Assembly (NCBI GenBank): GCA_023101885.1 | Contig: JALPQD010000160.1 | Location: forward strand, 4,132,688-4,196,687 | DNA length: 64,000 nucleotides | Direction: 5' to 3' | Origin: Typhlomys cinereus | Taxonomy: Eukaryota; Chordata; Mammalia; Rodentia; Platacanthomyidae | Shown here: positions 11,421-21,790 of the stretch, one piece after another | How the letters are laid out: every line of letters starts with the position of its first letter | How positions within the stretch are numbered: position 1 is the first letter of the stretch | Position numbers and translations under genes: made by a program | The notes under the pieces: generated by a model | The model's input: only the letters and a program-made list of their open reading frames with translations | What the model was told of the DNA's origin: nothing | The model's database searches: none

Positions 11421-12639
11421 CACAAACGTTCCGTGATGGCGAGTAGCTGTCTCATTGGTGCTGCTCGTCGGGCTAACAGAAGGTCACACCCAGAAAGGAC
11501 TCTAGGGGCCCACTTACCACACTGCATTTGGGCACCTGGGGTTCAGAGACTTGGGCCTTGGTCAGAACTCTTGATAAGGGAGCAGAAAAGAGTCCCTGCT
11601 CCTTCCCCCTCTGCACAGACCAGATGACCCTTTGTTCTTCCTGTGACAGAAAGACCTTAGCTTTTCCATGAGTTTTGTAAGTAGGTGTGCTCAGCTCTGT
11701 GCATGGGATTCCAAGCGCAGAGGACAAGTCTGCAGTTGGATCTGAACAGGACCAGGGCGGTGGGAGGAGTGGGCAGTCTGGGTTGCACATATCCATGTGT
11801 TTCAGGTGTGAGGGACCCACTGTGTGTCTCAGAGCCAGGACTCTGCGACGGTGTCCGTTCTGTTACAGGCCTCCGCAGTTCAGGACTCACGGTGGTTTGC
11901 AAGCCACAGATAGCTACCCTTTCCCTGAGCCCTTAGGAAAGCAGAGGCACAGGCAGGCTGAACTTCATCCCTGCCCCGCAGCCTTTGCCGACATGGTGAC
12001 TGACAGACAATTCGATCTAGAATGCCATCTTTCTCAGCCCCCAACCCAGTTCCACATCTGCGTGAAGCTACTGACTTTCTAGCTGCGCCTTCTGTGGCTG
12101 TGGTTTCTACTTCTTTCTGGAACTACTAGGGAGGCAAGCTGCCTGTCAGCTCTGCCTGCTGGTGGCCGAGCAGCCCTGAGCAGGTGACTCTGTGGGGGCC
12201 ACAGAGAGCCCCTGTGTCCCCATTTCAAGTCAGGTAAACATGGAATGCACACACATCCTATCGTTCCGATCACAATCTGCAATCTCACCAGGGGATTCAG
12301 AATGCACATCTGTAAGAGTCAAAGATGAGTGATTGAGCTTCCTAAATATACCTCCAGACCAGGATATAAAATAAACATAATCTTTTTCTATGAAAGGGAC
12401 TCATGGGACGCATAGGATGACTGGAAGGGAGTCGAAACCCACTGCAAGGCACTTGAACTGTAAGCCTGACTCAGCTGCGTCCACAGTGGGCATGGATGGT
12501 ATAGGATGTCTCTGCAAGTCCCTGCAAGTCCCTCTTGGACTCTTGTACCAACTTGTTACATGGTCTTCGGGGGAAGCCATGACCCGGTACTTGGTTTGGA
12601 TTTTTTTTTCCATGTGTAGGAGAGCAGAAAACTGGGCTT

Positions 12640-12666
12640 GGGAGAGAGAAAGAGAGAGAGAAAGAA

Positions 12667-12716
<50 letters not shown>
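12640..12716. repeat. (GA)n microsatellite
   Basis: A nearly pure GA run with a few AAAG interruptions, in the PCARE intron. Confidence 0.95.
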
Positions 12717-12719
<3 letters not shown>

Positions 12720-12960
12720 GAGAGAGGCTATGATATAGTGTTCTTGTAGTTATTGGGCCTGTGTATATAGACATCAAATTCAAATTCACACCTTGGGGCA
12801 GGTTGGGAGTATGGGGGGGTTATTCTCTCATCATCTGCTCACACTCTGAAATGACTCAGGGGTGTGGTCAGACCCCAAAGGGAGAGAGGAATGGTTGCAA
12901 GTGAGAAAGCAACCTGCCACATGACCTTGGGCAGACCCTTCGTTCAAGTTTCTTGTCTCC

Positions 12961-12982
12961 TATCTCTCTCTCTCTCTCTCTG

Positions 12983-13024
<42 letters not shown>
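12961..13024. repeat. Compound (TC)n(AC)n microsatellite
   Basis: A TC run switches directly into an AC run, in the PCARE intron. Confidence 0.95.
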
Positions 13025-13026
<2 letters not shown>

Positions 13027-14070
13027 TGAGATTCAGAACATAAAGCCACCTTTTTGGTGGCCCTGTTTGGAGGAGAAGCCTGGGAGAAGGGCATTATTTT
13101 CTTCTTGAACAATTTTATGTTCCTGAACAATTTTATAGCTCCTGCTGTTTTAAAATGTTAGTGTTTTTAATTAATGCCATTTTATTGTCTCTGTTCTCTC
13201 AAGCTCTTCTCCTGAAGGGCACCGCTTTAGAAATCTAATAACTGAGCCAGGAGGTAGTGTGAGGGATAATGCATGCACGTTTATAAGAGGTTCTTAGATG
13301 AAAGCAGGCGAACTGCAGGAAGCTCATTTTTAGATTTAAGAAAAGAGCAGTGTTACGTAAAGATTCTTGCAAAAAAAATCAATATTTCATTTCTTTCAAG
13401 TGGCTGGGGAAGTTTATATAACTATTAAAATGTGCAACTTTCCTGAGATAATATCTTTATTTAAAATTGACTGCTGAACACTTTGTAAAAAAAAATGACT
13501 ATGTATGCCCGGACAGATGCATATCACTGGGTAGAAATTAACTGCTGCTTTGCACGGTTGTGGGCCAGGCACGGAGAGCAAGCACGGGTGTTGCTTGGAC
13601 TTTATCTGATCTGATATCAAGTACATGGAAGATTTCTTCTCTAACAAGGCTTCAGATAGACACGTGCCCCCTGTGTGTTGTGTAAAACAACCACTCAGGC
13701 ATCGAGCACTGGAGCCCCTAATTCAGGGTCTCTGTGGTTGGATGCTTCGCCTCTGCAGGCCTGGCTGATGGCATGTGCTCACTTGCCCTTGCAGAGAACG
13801 CTGGGAACTCAGTCTGCCCTGGGAAGGGAGGGACCCTTCAGCTCGTGCTTGGTGCTCATGAATGTTCTTGCTCTGTAGCTCTCTGGAGACGGTGGAGAAG
13901 TGGAGCCAGGTTCTTGGATTCTTGGACATTTTGATCTCATATTCTAGGATCAGGTATTTTAAGCTGTGGTCTCTGGACTTCCTAGGTATCCCAGAGACTC
14001 TTCCAGAAGTCCCACAAGGCTCAACCAATTTGCATCCTCAAATTGGTTGGGATGGGACTTTCTGCCCATC
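13025..14070. other. PCARE: Intronic unique sequence
   Basis: No repeat family is recognised. The AT-rich stretch at about 13090-13260 contains a repeated GAACAATTTTAT motif. A (GT)n run follows at 14079-14120. Confidence 0.4.
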
Positions 14071-14254
14071 CTTTTATGTGTGTGTGGATGTGTGTGTGTG
14101 TGTGTGTCTGTGTGTGTGTCTATAGATGTACAATGCAGGCTAAATAGAAACAGACCCTGAGAATCTTCCTAAACCAGACATCAACAGTTTGCTAGACAGC
14201 ATCACTCCTTTCCCTAAACATTTCTTTTCTTTTTCTTTAAAAAAAAGCTCTTCG

Positions 14255-14365
14255 CCCTGACACGGTAATGTGCCAGCACTCAGGAAGCTGAGGCTGGGGG
14301 ATTGTGAATTTGAGCCACACTGCACTACACAGTGCGACCAATGATACTCTGTCTTAAGAGGACAT
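14255..14365 (+). repeat. B1 SINE, sense, diverged
   Basis: The sense B1 order is visible: GACACGGTAATGTGCCAGCAC, GGAAGCTGAGGCTGGGGGATT, then a diverged right end with CTCTGTCTT. Confidence 0.75.
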
Positions 14366-14519
14366 CGAAAAGGAAATATACTTCTCATGGAGCATATCTG
14401 TGCTAACATAAAATGGGTTTATTCTTTAAAAATGCCATTTAAATATTTCTCAGTTTAAAATTCTAATAGATTAAAATGGGAAGGTGTAACCCACCTACAT
14501 AAAAATTTTGGGGGGTCTA

Positions 14520-14885
14520 TCAACATTTCATCATGCAAGGGGGAAGATCTCAAGAGACACTGCCCTTCCCTGTAACACTACTGAAGGTTAATGCAAGGCA
14601 GGAGAAGGGGGGTTACCGACCTCCTCTGCGATTTACCTACTGGCAAGCTATCCAACAAGAACGCAGGCACCTGCCAGTGCAGGCATCCCGGATGAAACTC
14701 TGGGGACCACGCATGCAAAAAGACATAAAAGCAGGAGGCAGACTGACTGGAAAGGAGAAAGTATGAAGTGGGAATGGGGCTGGCTAGGGTTGTAAGGGGT
14801 GAAAACACATGGGTTCATTGCATTCATGTGTGAAAGCATCAAAGAATATAAAAAGAAGTACTTTTTCAATAAATTTTATGAGTGT
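14520..14885 (+). mobile_element. L1 3' end, sense, Lx-like
   Basis: The sequence resembles the 3' UTR end of older rodent L1s, with GGGTTCATTGCATTCATGTG and ATCAAAGAATATAAAAAG near the end. The copy at 35.4-35.9 kb has the same order. It lies in the PCARE intron in the plus orientation, antisense to the gene. Confidence 0.6.
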
Positions 14886-15123
14886 AAAGGGGATCCGGGA
14901 TACCTCCCAGCACGTCAGTAGATTCCAACTGCCAGGTTCATACAGGGCGATGGGGGTGCTTGCCACGGGGATCAGCCATTCATCAGACAAAGCCCAGTCG
15001 CTGGTGCTCGAGGGCTGACCTGACTGTTCTCCATACCCCCCAACCCCCCCAGGCCGGCTCTCAGAACTGTTTGGAAGCCATCCCCTCTGCTCAGCCCGAG
15101 GACCCTCTTACCTGCTTGAGCTG

Positions 15124-18100
15124 CTACTGGGCTTCCCAAGAGGAACCGGGCAGCTGAAGTCCATCACCCGGCTGGTGCTTGTGGTCAGGAACCGTCCTTC
15201 TGACCAACGGCAGTGGGTCGAGGGCACCCAGAGCCGGTCTCCTCTGTGTGTCTGCCCTAGGTCTTGGACCTAAGCCATTCCTGCAGCCTCCTGCAGGGAA
15301 CCCTGAAGAACCCCGGGGCTCCGGAGGCAGCGATGGTGGGGCGGGCGGGAGGGCTGTTGGGAAAAGCGACTTAGCTTCAAACAGGGAGGAGGCTGTCGAG
15401 CAACTTATGGAGCATGCGTTCTCCGATGAGTTGGCTGCCGTAGCTTCAGCGTTCTCAAAGGGTCTTGACTCTTGAGAGGGGGACGCTGGGGGGGACGAGG
15501 AGGAGGCAGAGGAAGGCGAGTGCGTTTCCCCATGCTGGGCCCGAGGGCTCCCTGGGTCTGGGCTGGGCTGGTGGTGAGGCCACGGTAGAGAAGTTGGTTT
15601 CCTTGTGAACGGTGGGCTCGGTGTCCCAGGATTCAGGGGTGGGCTAGGGGAGCTGGGGACAGCTGGGAGGCTTGTCTGGGGAGGTCCGTGAGAGGAGGGC
15701 AGACCCCGTGGTCTCCTCTCTCCTTGGGCCCAGCGTGCCCTAGTGGGAGAAGCCTTTCTGACTCTCAGGGGGTTTCTCTCCCGGCTCTGTCTGGAGGCTT
15801 CAGGAGAATGTGGCGCTGGTGGGGGTTTGGCCAGGCTGGTCCGACTTCGTCCAGATGCGGGGCTGCCACCTTGTTCGGAGATTGACTTCTGGTCATGCTT
15901 GGAGAGGCTTGTGGCCTTCTCTGCTGGTTTCAGACTCAGAGCGCCCCCCTCCGTCCCTGGGTTTGGGGTGACCGAGGGTGGGGAGCTCAGATCCTTTCTG
16001 GGATGGGTGCCGCCCCTCCTGCTCCCTGGCCCCGTGCGCCTCGTCTTCAGAGGGTCGTCGGCGCCCTTGCTGGGTAGCAAGTCCATGGGGTTCATCGAGG
16101 CTCTCAGCTTTGAGGAAGCCCATGTTCTTCTGGGAGGGCGGGCCCCTCCCAGCTCTGATACTGGGGTCCTTTCTGGGGAGCTCCCTGCCGGCTCCCTGCT
16201 TTCGGGGGGCTCCAGAGCAGTGAAAGATCTGTCCATCAGGATTTCCAGAGGTGGTGGAGGGAGATCCTCTAGGTCTTCTGCTTCAAAGTCCACGTCCTCA
16301 GTTTCAGATGTTTGCATCAAAGGGAGAGGGGGAAAGACTGGGACCGAAGGCCTCCAGCGAGGCCCGGCCTCGAGAGAGTCTCTGCGGGCTGCTGGAGAAA
16401 TTCGGGGCTTAGGGTACAGAGGTGCAAGCCCCCTGTATATGGGAAATCTGGGAGGCATAACCGGGGCTCTCCACTTCCGGAGGCAGGGGCTTGACCCCGA
16501 GTTCTTGGATTCCCTCGGCATCCCCAAACTCTCAGGGAGACTGAAAGTTTCAATAAGTTTCTTGACCGATATTCTGGCGGTGGGAGCGCCCCCAGGAACC
16601 CCGTTGTCGTTCTCCCCGGAAGGGGTGGTGCTCGGCGGCTCCTCAGCCTTCCTGGGCGGGGCTCGCTCAGGGCGCAGCCCGCATCTCTGCAAGATGCTCT
16701 TGTCCTGACTGGGCAGAACACTGAAGTTCTTGGTGAGCGAGGCCTTGAGCTTGCTGGTGGTGTTGCTGGGGTTCACCCTGCGGTTGTTGGGGGGCCACAG
16801 CACGGCTGCCCCGGGTGACAGAGGCTGCTTCTTGCTCTTCCCTTGCCGCGTAGCACCCAGCGCATAAAACACCTCCAGCCTCTGAGCCAGATCTGACTGC
16901 ACCCTCCTTAGCTCCTGGAGGGTGGGGTTCTCCCCAGGGCTCGCAAGACACCCCTCTGATGGGGATCTCCTTTGCCTCTCGATGGACCGCCCGCTGCCAC
17001 TGACAGTGCGGGGTCTGGGTGGGATCAGTACCTTCCCTTCTTCCTCCTCCTCCTCCTCCTCAGCCCAGTCCTGGTGTCTAGAGGGCACCGGGACAAACTT
17101 GATCCTTTCGCTGATGGCCTCCTTCATCTTCAGAATCATTTCCACGGTCTGGGGGCTCCTGAGCTTCCTGGAGAGTGGCTGAAATGGGGTTCCCCGGTCA
17201 GCTGGGGAAGAGCGAGGCCTCGGAGGCGCTGCTTTTTCCTGCTCTGCACACAGATCGGCGCCCACTGCATCTTGCTCCTCGGGGCTGCTGTCCTCTCCCT
17301 CACTCAGGGATGGCCCGTCCATCAGCCTGGAGCCCCGAGCAAGCTGCGTTTCCCCGGGGATGCCGACCCCCACAGAGCCCCACGCAGTGCCCTTACCAGC
17401 CTCCTGACGTCTGGCGGTGACCGCCTCTGGACCGGCACCGGAGGCACACGGACTCCTGGCTTCTCCCGGCCCTGCTGGCTGAACTTGGGCTGTCACAGGT
17501 CTTGACAGTGGGCAGTGCTGGGGGCTGTCTGAACCTGTCCAGAATGGACGTTGCTGCCAGACATGCCCTGACAGCCCGGCTTCCCCTTGGGGTGCCGTCC
17601 CGGGCTTCCATTCTCCAGGCTCCAGTGCAAAGTCCCAGCTGGCTGGCTTGTCCAGGGACTTCACGGACTCGTTGTCGGCACTGACACCGCTGTCCTCGGA
17701 GCACAAAGGTGGACCCTGAGGCCCAGGGTCACTGCGGCCACTGGCCAAGCTCTCTAGCTGCCCCAGGGCCCTCAGGAGACGTTCGTCCACCCCTCTCTTG
17801 GTCTTCAGTCCACTTTCCAGGGAGCTGGCGGTGGAGCGGAGGTAGCTGCTGGAGCCCATCAGGAAGACCCCACTGAGGGCAGCCACCGTGCTGTGGACCG
17901 CCTGGAGCTTGCTGACCGTGTACTGCAGCAGCTGTTGTAGGAGGTCTGGCTGCTCCCAGGGCTCCCCTTTCTTCCAGGGCCCAGCCAGCTCCCCCCTCAC
18001 TTCCCCGAGGAGCACCTCTCCATCCTTGGAGATCTCCCCCAGAAGCCGGCTGACCTCCTCGAAGCACAGCAGCAGGAAGTCGAGCATGGGCTGCAGAAGG

Positions 18101-18714
18101 GCCTGTGTCTGGCTGGCCTGTTGCACGTGGTGCAGCATCACTTCGTATCTGGAGAGACTGGCATGTAGGTAGCTGTACGCCCGCTGGTGGGCTTTGACCA
18201 GGGGCTCTGAGAAGTCCACTTTGTCTTGTGTCTCAGGAGCAGGGAGGGTGGTTTGGGAGCAGCGGCCCTGCTTGTCTGGTGGGTAACATGGTGGATTCCT
18301 TTGGGAGGTCTCGCGGGTGGTGCTTTCCTTGCTTGACTCTTGCAGCAGGCCTGCTTCTCGTGCCGCTGGGGAGCTGCGCCTCCTGAACGGGATGTCCGTC
18401 GGCAGGCGGCTTTGGGATTTGTTCGGCTGAGATGGGGAGGTCTGGGTTTCTGGGATCGATCCTTTCATATCTCCTGTGAGCTGACAAAGATTTCCGGCCA
18501 TGCTTTGGGACTTTCCAGAACTCTCCAGCTCCTCTGTTGGCCTCTGTCTGCAGGGCAGGTGCCCCCCAGGGTCATAGCAGGTGGAGCTTTTCACCTGCGA
18601 AGGGGTACAACATCCCTGGCTGCCCCGCCGTCGTCCCGGCAAAATCGCTTTGGGCTTTTTTAAAAGCTGAATGCCACTCTTGGCAATGCTGCTGTGCGAA
18701 GGCGTACACCCCAT
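15124..18714 (-). CDS. PCARE: Photoreceptor cilium actin regulator, exon 1 (1196 codons plus stop)
   Basis: PCARE acts at the base of photoreceptor outer segments, where it brings the actin regulator WASF3 to the cilium for new disc formation; human loss causes retinitis pigmentosa 54 (established knowledge). The start is the ATG at 18714: context ACCATGG, an in-frame TGA lies 45 bases upstream, and the protein opens MGCTPSHS, giving Gly2 and Cys3 for the expected myristoyl and palmitoyl anchors. Visible blocks are a predicted helical region at about residues 165-325 (KVDFSEPLVKAHQ onward), SERIKFVPVP near 532, a run of eight Glu near 550, LKASLTKNFSVLPSQDKSI near 655, SVKKLIETFS near 718, and a long Pro/Ser-rich tail from about 970. 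As I remember it, human PCARE is 1288 residues with two exons, the first carrying nearly all the coding sequence. The frame is intact for 3.6 kb, then ends in TAG at 15124-15126, 12 bases before a perfect donor. Identity is near certain; the C-terminal end is in doubt. Confidence 0.96.
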   Translation of the reverse strand: MGCTPSHSSIAKSGIQLLKKPKAILPGRRRGSQGCCTPSQVKSSTCYDPGGHLPCRQRPTEELESSGKSQSMAGNLCQLTGDMKGSIPETQTSPSQPNKSQSRLPTDIPFRRRSSPAAREAGLLQESSKESTTRETSQRNPPCYPPDKQGRCSQTTLPAPETQDKVDFSEPLVKAHQRAYSYLHASLSRYEVMLHHVQQASQTQALLQPMLDFLLLCFEEVSRLLGEISKDGEVLLGEVRGELAGPWKKGEPWEQPDLLQQLLQYTVSKLQAVHSTVAALSGVFLMGSSSYLRSTASSLESGLKTKRGVDERLLRALGQLESLASGRSDPGPQGPPLCSEDSGVSADNESVKSLDKPASWDFALEPGEWKPGTAPQGEAGLSGHVWQQRPFWTGSDSPQHCPLSRPVTAQVQPAGPGEARSPCASGAGPEAVTARRQEAGKGTAWGSVGVGIPGETQLARGSRLMDGPSLSEGEDSSPEEQDAVGADLCAEQEKAAPPRPRSSPADRGTPFQPLSRKLRSPQTVEMILKMKEAISERIKFVPVPSRHQDWAEEEEEEEEGKVLIPPRPRTVSGSGRSIERQRRSPSEGCLASPGENPTLQELRRVQSDLAQRLEVFYALGATRQGKSKKQPLSPGAAVLWPPNNRRVNPSNTTSKLKASLTKNFSVLPSQDKSILQRCGLRPERAPPRKAEEPPSTTPSGENDNGVPGGAPTARISVKKLIETFSLPESLGMPRESKNSGSSPCLRKWRAPVMPPRFPIYRGLAPLYPKPRISPAARRDSLEAGPRWRPSVPVFPPLPLMQTSETEDVDFEAEDLEDLPPPPLEILMDRSFTALEPPESREPAGSSPERTPVSELGGARPPRRTWASSKLRASMNPMDLLPSKGADDPLKTRRTGPGSRRGGTHPRKDLSSPPSVTPNPGTEGGALSLKPAEKATSLSKHDQKSISEQGGSPASGRSRTSLAKPPPAPHSPEASRQSRERNPLRVRKASPTRARWAQGERRPRGLPSSHGPPQTSLPAVPSSPSPPLNPGTPSPPFTRKPTSLPWPHHQPSPDPGSPRAQHGETHSPSSASSSSPPASPSQESRPFENAEATAANSSENACSISCSTASSLFEAKSLFPTALPPAPPSLPPEPRGSSGFPAGGCRNGLGPRPRADTQRRPALGALDPLPLVRRTVPDHKHQPGDGLQLPGSSWEAQ

Positions 18715-18984
18715 GGTTAGCTCATCACTATCTTCCACCCGCAAACCCACCAGTTCTCAGAGACGTCTTGCAAACAGGAACAGAAGGCAGGCTTGTGAGT
18801 CCCATCTAGGCAACTCCAGATCGGAAGCCTTGGCAGTCCAAGTCTTGCCCTGTGGTGAAGCAAGGGTTGTGACCATTGGCCTAAGCTTCATACCCTCTGC
18901 TGTTTGTGAGCAATGGGATGATTCTGTCTTGTGGATGATGGGCATGTGCTCTTCTCCCACCCTGACAGATGTGGACGGTGAGTG

Positions 18985-19090
18985 GAGCTTTAAGCCTATT
19001 AGTTAATCACGCCCCAGCCAGTCAGCACGCAGCGGGTTCTTATATAGAACTTCTCAGCATTTACTATCTTGGGAAGCGGATTAGCTTTGC
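18985..19090 (-). promoter_or_regulatory. PCARE: Candidate PCARE core promoter
   Basis: Read on the minus strand there is a textbook TATA box, TATATAAG, at 19039-19046. About 32 bases upstream is CTAATCC (19078-19084), the preferred site of the K50 homeodomain factors CRX and OTX2 that drive photoreceptor genes. Downstream of the TATA box lie TGCTGAC (19021-19027), an NRL/MAF half site, and GGGGCGTGATTAA (19003-19015), which holds a GC/KLF-like box and a second TAAT core. A start site about 30 bases after the TATA box would be near 19010 and give a 5' leader of about 300 bases. Motif presence is seen; promoter use is inferred. Confidence 0.55.
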
Positions 19091-19299
19091 ACGTGTTTCT
19101 GCTTTTAATTCTCTGCAGACGCCTGCTATAGGAAACCCAGAGAAATGAGCCGTAATTGCAGAAGGCTCTGGAAGACATGTCTTTTGTGAAGGGAATGAGG
19201 GCTGGCTGCTTATAGACACTGGAAGAGCAGCGACCTTCAGGATTTAATAAGGGCAGACCAGCGGGGAATGCTCAGGTCTGTGGACGTCTAGAGGACCCC

Positions 19300-19455
19300 C
19301 AAAACCATGTGCGATGGCTCATACTTAAAGTCCCAGCACTAGGAGGCAGAGGCAGGAGGATTGCTCTGAAATCAGCTTGGTTACATAGTGAGTTCTGAGG
19401 TAGTCTGAGTGAAACTGTTTTGCAAAGTCCAAAACAAAACAAAACCCTGAATAAA
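19300..19455 (+). repeat. B1 SINE, sense
   Basis: GTGCGATGGCTCATACTTAA, AGTCCCAGCACTAGGAGG and GGCAGGAGGATTGCTCTGAA follow the B1 consensus order, ending in an A-rich tail. Confidence 0.85.
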
Positions 19456-19859
19456 TAAGAAAGACAGCAGTAGAAAGTCGAGCAGGAGGCTGTTCTTCCT
19501 CATTCGAGGCTCCAGGACTGTCCTTGGAGCTCAGTGACTCGGACCACGCACTCTTGGGAGGACGCTTTCTAGTCAATCTTTCTCGTGGGAAAGCAAGCTA
19601 GACCCTGGCAGGGGAGAGTGATTCAGTTTTTAGGACAACTTGGGAGAGAAAATGTGTTTTTCTTTTCAAACACATCTTTCCTGCAAGATTGTGCGTGGTA
19701 TCCTTGGTCTTGGCTCGGGATGGCAGGTGCTGGTTTTATAATTAGTACTTGTTTGCTGGCAGAAAAGTCTAGAACAGAGTGTCTAACCTGCAACCCCACA
19801 CAAATTTGTGAAATTAAAACATTATGAGATTTTTAATTTTTAAGATTCCTTTAAAACAC

Positions 19860-19880
19860 ATTTAATTATTCTGTGTGCAT

Positions 19881-19919
<39 letters not shown>

Positions 19920-19920
19920 G
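19860..19920. repeat. (GT)n microsatellite
   Basis: A GT run of about 36 bases after a short AT-rich segment. Confidence 0.9.
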
Positions 19921-19924
19921 TCAG

Positions 19925-20235
19925 AGATCATGTGTTTGCATCCTCAGCTAGTGCTAATGTTTGGGAAAGTTCTGGCAACTTTGGTAGGTGGAGCTTTGTT
20001 GGACCAGGGCATATTGCAGGGTTGAACCTCGAGCTTGATGGCCCTGCCTTGTTTTTGCTAGAGATCTGCTTTTGCTCGTTTTGCCTCCAAGATATCTGCA
20101 ACCATGTGAGATGTCTCCGTCTGCTGCCGCCTGCCATGCTTTTTCCGCCATAGTGGATATATCCTCTTGGAACGGTAAGCCAGATTGATCTCGCTCTTAA
20201 ATTGTGAATGAGCATTGTGAATGAGTGGTAACTGC
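19925..20235 (+). mobile_element. MaLR (ORR1-like) LTR fragment
   Basis: The order GGTAGGTGGAGCTTTGTTGG, CTGCTGCCGCCTGCCATGC, CCGCCATAGTGGATAT then GGAACGGTAAGCCAGA matches the 3' half of ORR1-type MaLR LTRs. Confidence 0.6.
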
Positions 20236-20254
20236 AATAAGGAGAAATAGCAAT

Positions 20255-20280
20255 GATTATTATTATTATTATTATTATTT
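20255..20280. repeat. (TTA)n microsatellite
   Basis: Eight or so ATT units directly precede the next SINE. Confidence 0.9.
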
Positions 20281-20440
20281 TACTTTTTGAGATAGGGTCT
20301 TAACTGTATAACTCTTATTACTCTGGAATATACTGTTTAACTCGGGCCAGTCTTAAATTTGCAATCCTCCTGCCTTGGGCTTGTGAGGAACTAGGATTAT
20401 AGATGTGTGTAACGATGCCAGACTGATTTTAGGGGTACTT
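20281..20440 (-). repeat. B1-like SINE, antisense
   Basis: TTTTTGAGATAGGGTCTTAAC at the start and GCAATCCTCCTGCCTTGGGC near the end show an antisense B1-like element. Confidence 0.75.
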
Positions 20441-20464
20441 CTGAATGCCGTGGGACTCTTTTCC

Positions 20465-20582
20465 TTATTTGGAGACTGAGTATTGCTAGGTAGCTTAGAT
20501 TGGCCTCAAATCCAACAATCTTTCTGCCTCGCCCTCTCTAGTGCTGGGATTATGCGTGTATACCACCATGCCTCGCAAAGGC
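20465..20582 (-). repeat. B1 SINE, antisense
   Basis: GATTGGCCTCAAATCCAACA, TTTCTGCCTCGCCCTC and AGTGCTGGGATTATGCG show an antisense B1 copy, adjacent to another. Confidence 0.8.
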
Positions 20583-21740
20583 CACCTTGGACACAGTGTT
20601 ACTTGATTCTCTGAGTTTGACCCACAGTCTGGCGCACGGAAAGTGCTTGAAAAAGAAATTTAAAAGTTCCTGCCTTTCCTACTCCAAGCTCGGTCATTAT
20701 ATTCGTAAAAGTCATTAAAATTCTCTGGTTATCTAGGCCTAGCCCTTTCCTGGGCTGGAAATATCTGCCAGTAGTGGGCTAGGAACCCCCCTGAATGCAG
20801 CCTGCTTGTTTGACATCCCATTCTACATGGGAAGGCCCAGTACTTGGTATATGACTACGCCTTTTCGCTGTGACATCTCTCTGCTCTTAAACATGACAGC
20901 CCCGTCTGTCGGCAGGGCCCCGTATTTAAGCATTTCTCATTTTTGGACTCCTAGGTTATTGCCGATGTTGAATTTTCGCAACAGAAAGAACACCAGCCGG
21001 TGTAACCCCTGAGGCGGCAGGGACTGGAGTTGGTATTCTGACTTTACTGCTTTCATTTTCACTCACTGAGCGCGGCGCAGCCAGGACAGCTGTGGAGGAG
21101 AAAGGATGGAGCGTCGCCTACTGCTCTCTGAGCAAGCCAGGGCTTGGCGACCGGGGCTTTGTGCGGAGCCTGGTGCCCATCACAGGCGGAGCCCCGGAGT
21201 GCAATATTAATGAGGTTCCAGATCTGTTCATCTGCAGAGCAGCCGGGGGAACCCAGCTGGGTCAGTGCCTGGGGCGGGCTGTGCTAGGCCTGGAGGTGCT
21301 TCGCTGTCCCCGTGCCGAGTGGGCCGGTAAACATGAACGCTCTGCGTGGACACTGGTCTTTCCCCTTTGGGTCTTGCATGAAATCGAATGGAAAACTCTT
21401 CTGAAGAATGTTTTATGCAAATTCTCCTCCTCTTGGGATTTTTGAGTCTCTGTGTGAATCATCTATGTGCCAATCTGTGATCCAAGTGGTTATATGGTTT
21501 CTAAAACAATGACAAAAATCTGCCTGGAAACTCAGCTGTAGATAGCATCGCACCTTTACAGATTCTTATAAACCATTTAAGAAGCTGTTAAGATGCTGTC
21601 ATTTACTTTTCATAAGAACAACTTTTGTTTTTGGTTTTTAAAGGGGAATTCTTTCAAATGAAAGCAAAAGATCTCTCTTGGGTAGGGATGGGAAATGGTA
21701 TTGTTTTAGAAATCTGAAATTTAGACAAGCACCTTTGTGA
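20583..21740. other. Unique sequence with a mildly GC-rich patch
   Basis: The interval 21070-21340 is GC-rich and holds several CpGs (GCGCGGCGCAG), with a 117-codon plus-strand frame (21092-21445). No known domain is seen. It could be a promoter or leader exon of an upstream gene, but it is too short and CpG-poor to call. Confidence 0.35.
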
Positions 21741-21754
21741 GCTGCACACACATA

Positions 21755-21759
<5 letters not shown>

Positions 21760-21789
<30 letters not shown>

Positions 21790-21790
21790 A
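21760..21790. repeat. (GT)n microsatellite
   Basis: A short pure GT run preceded by ACACACATACAC, so the ends are weakly self-complementary. Confidence 0.9.

Larger units (their letters stand above)
10547..15111 (-). other. PCARE: PCARE intron 1 with splice signals
   Basis: On the minus strand the donor reads CAG/GTAAGAG (intron first base 15111), an excellent match to consensus. At the other end a TCTAATC branch-like site at about 10577-10583 is followed by a pyrimidine-rich stretch and CGCAG/CAG (intron last base 10547). The intron is about 4.6 kb. It contains a B1 copy, an L1 3' end, a MIR, dinucleotide runs and otherwise unique sequence. Plus-strand open frames over 10.4-11.2 kb have no recognisable domain and are treated as chance. 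Confidence 0.75.

Noticed and set aside
15743..16708. 321-codon plus-strand open frame
   Set aside because: It lies wholly within PCARE exon 1 on the opposite strand. GC-rich coding sequence often opens the antisense frame; no domain is seen.
18715..18750. N-terminal extension of PCARE starting at 18750
   Set aside because: The first codon there is GTG, not ATG; the first ATG in frame is at 18714 and gives the conserved MGC acylation start.
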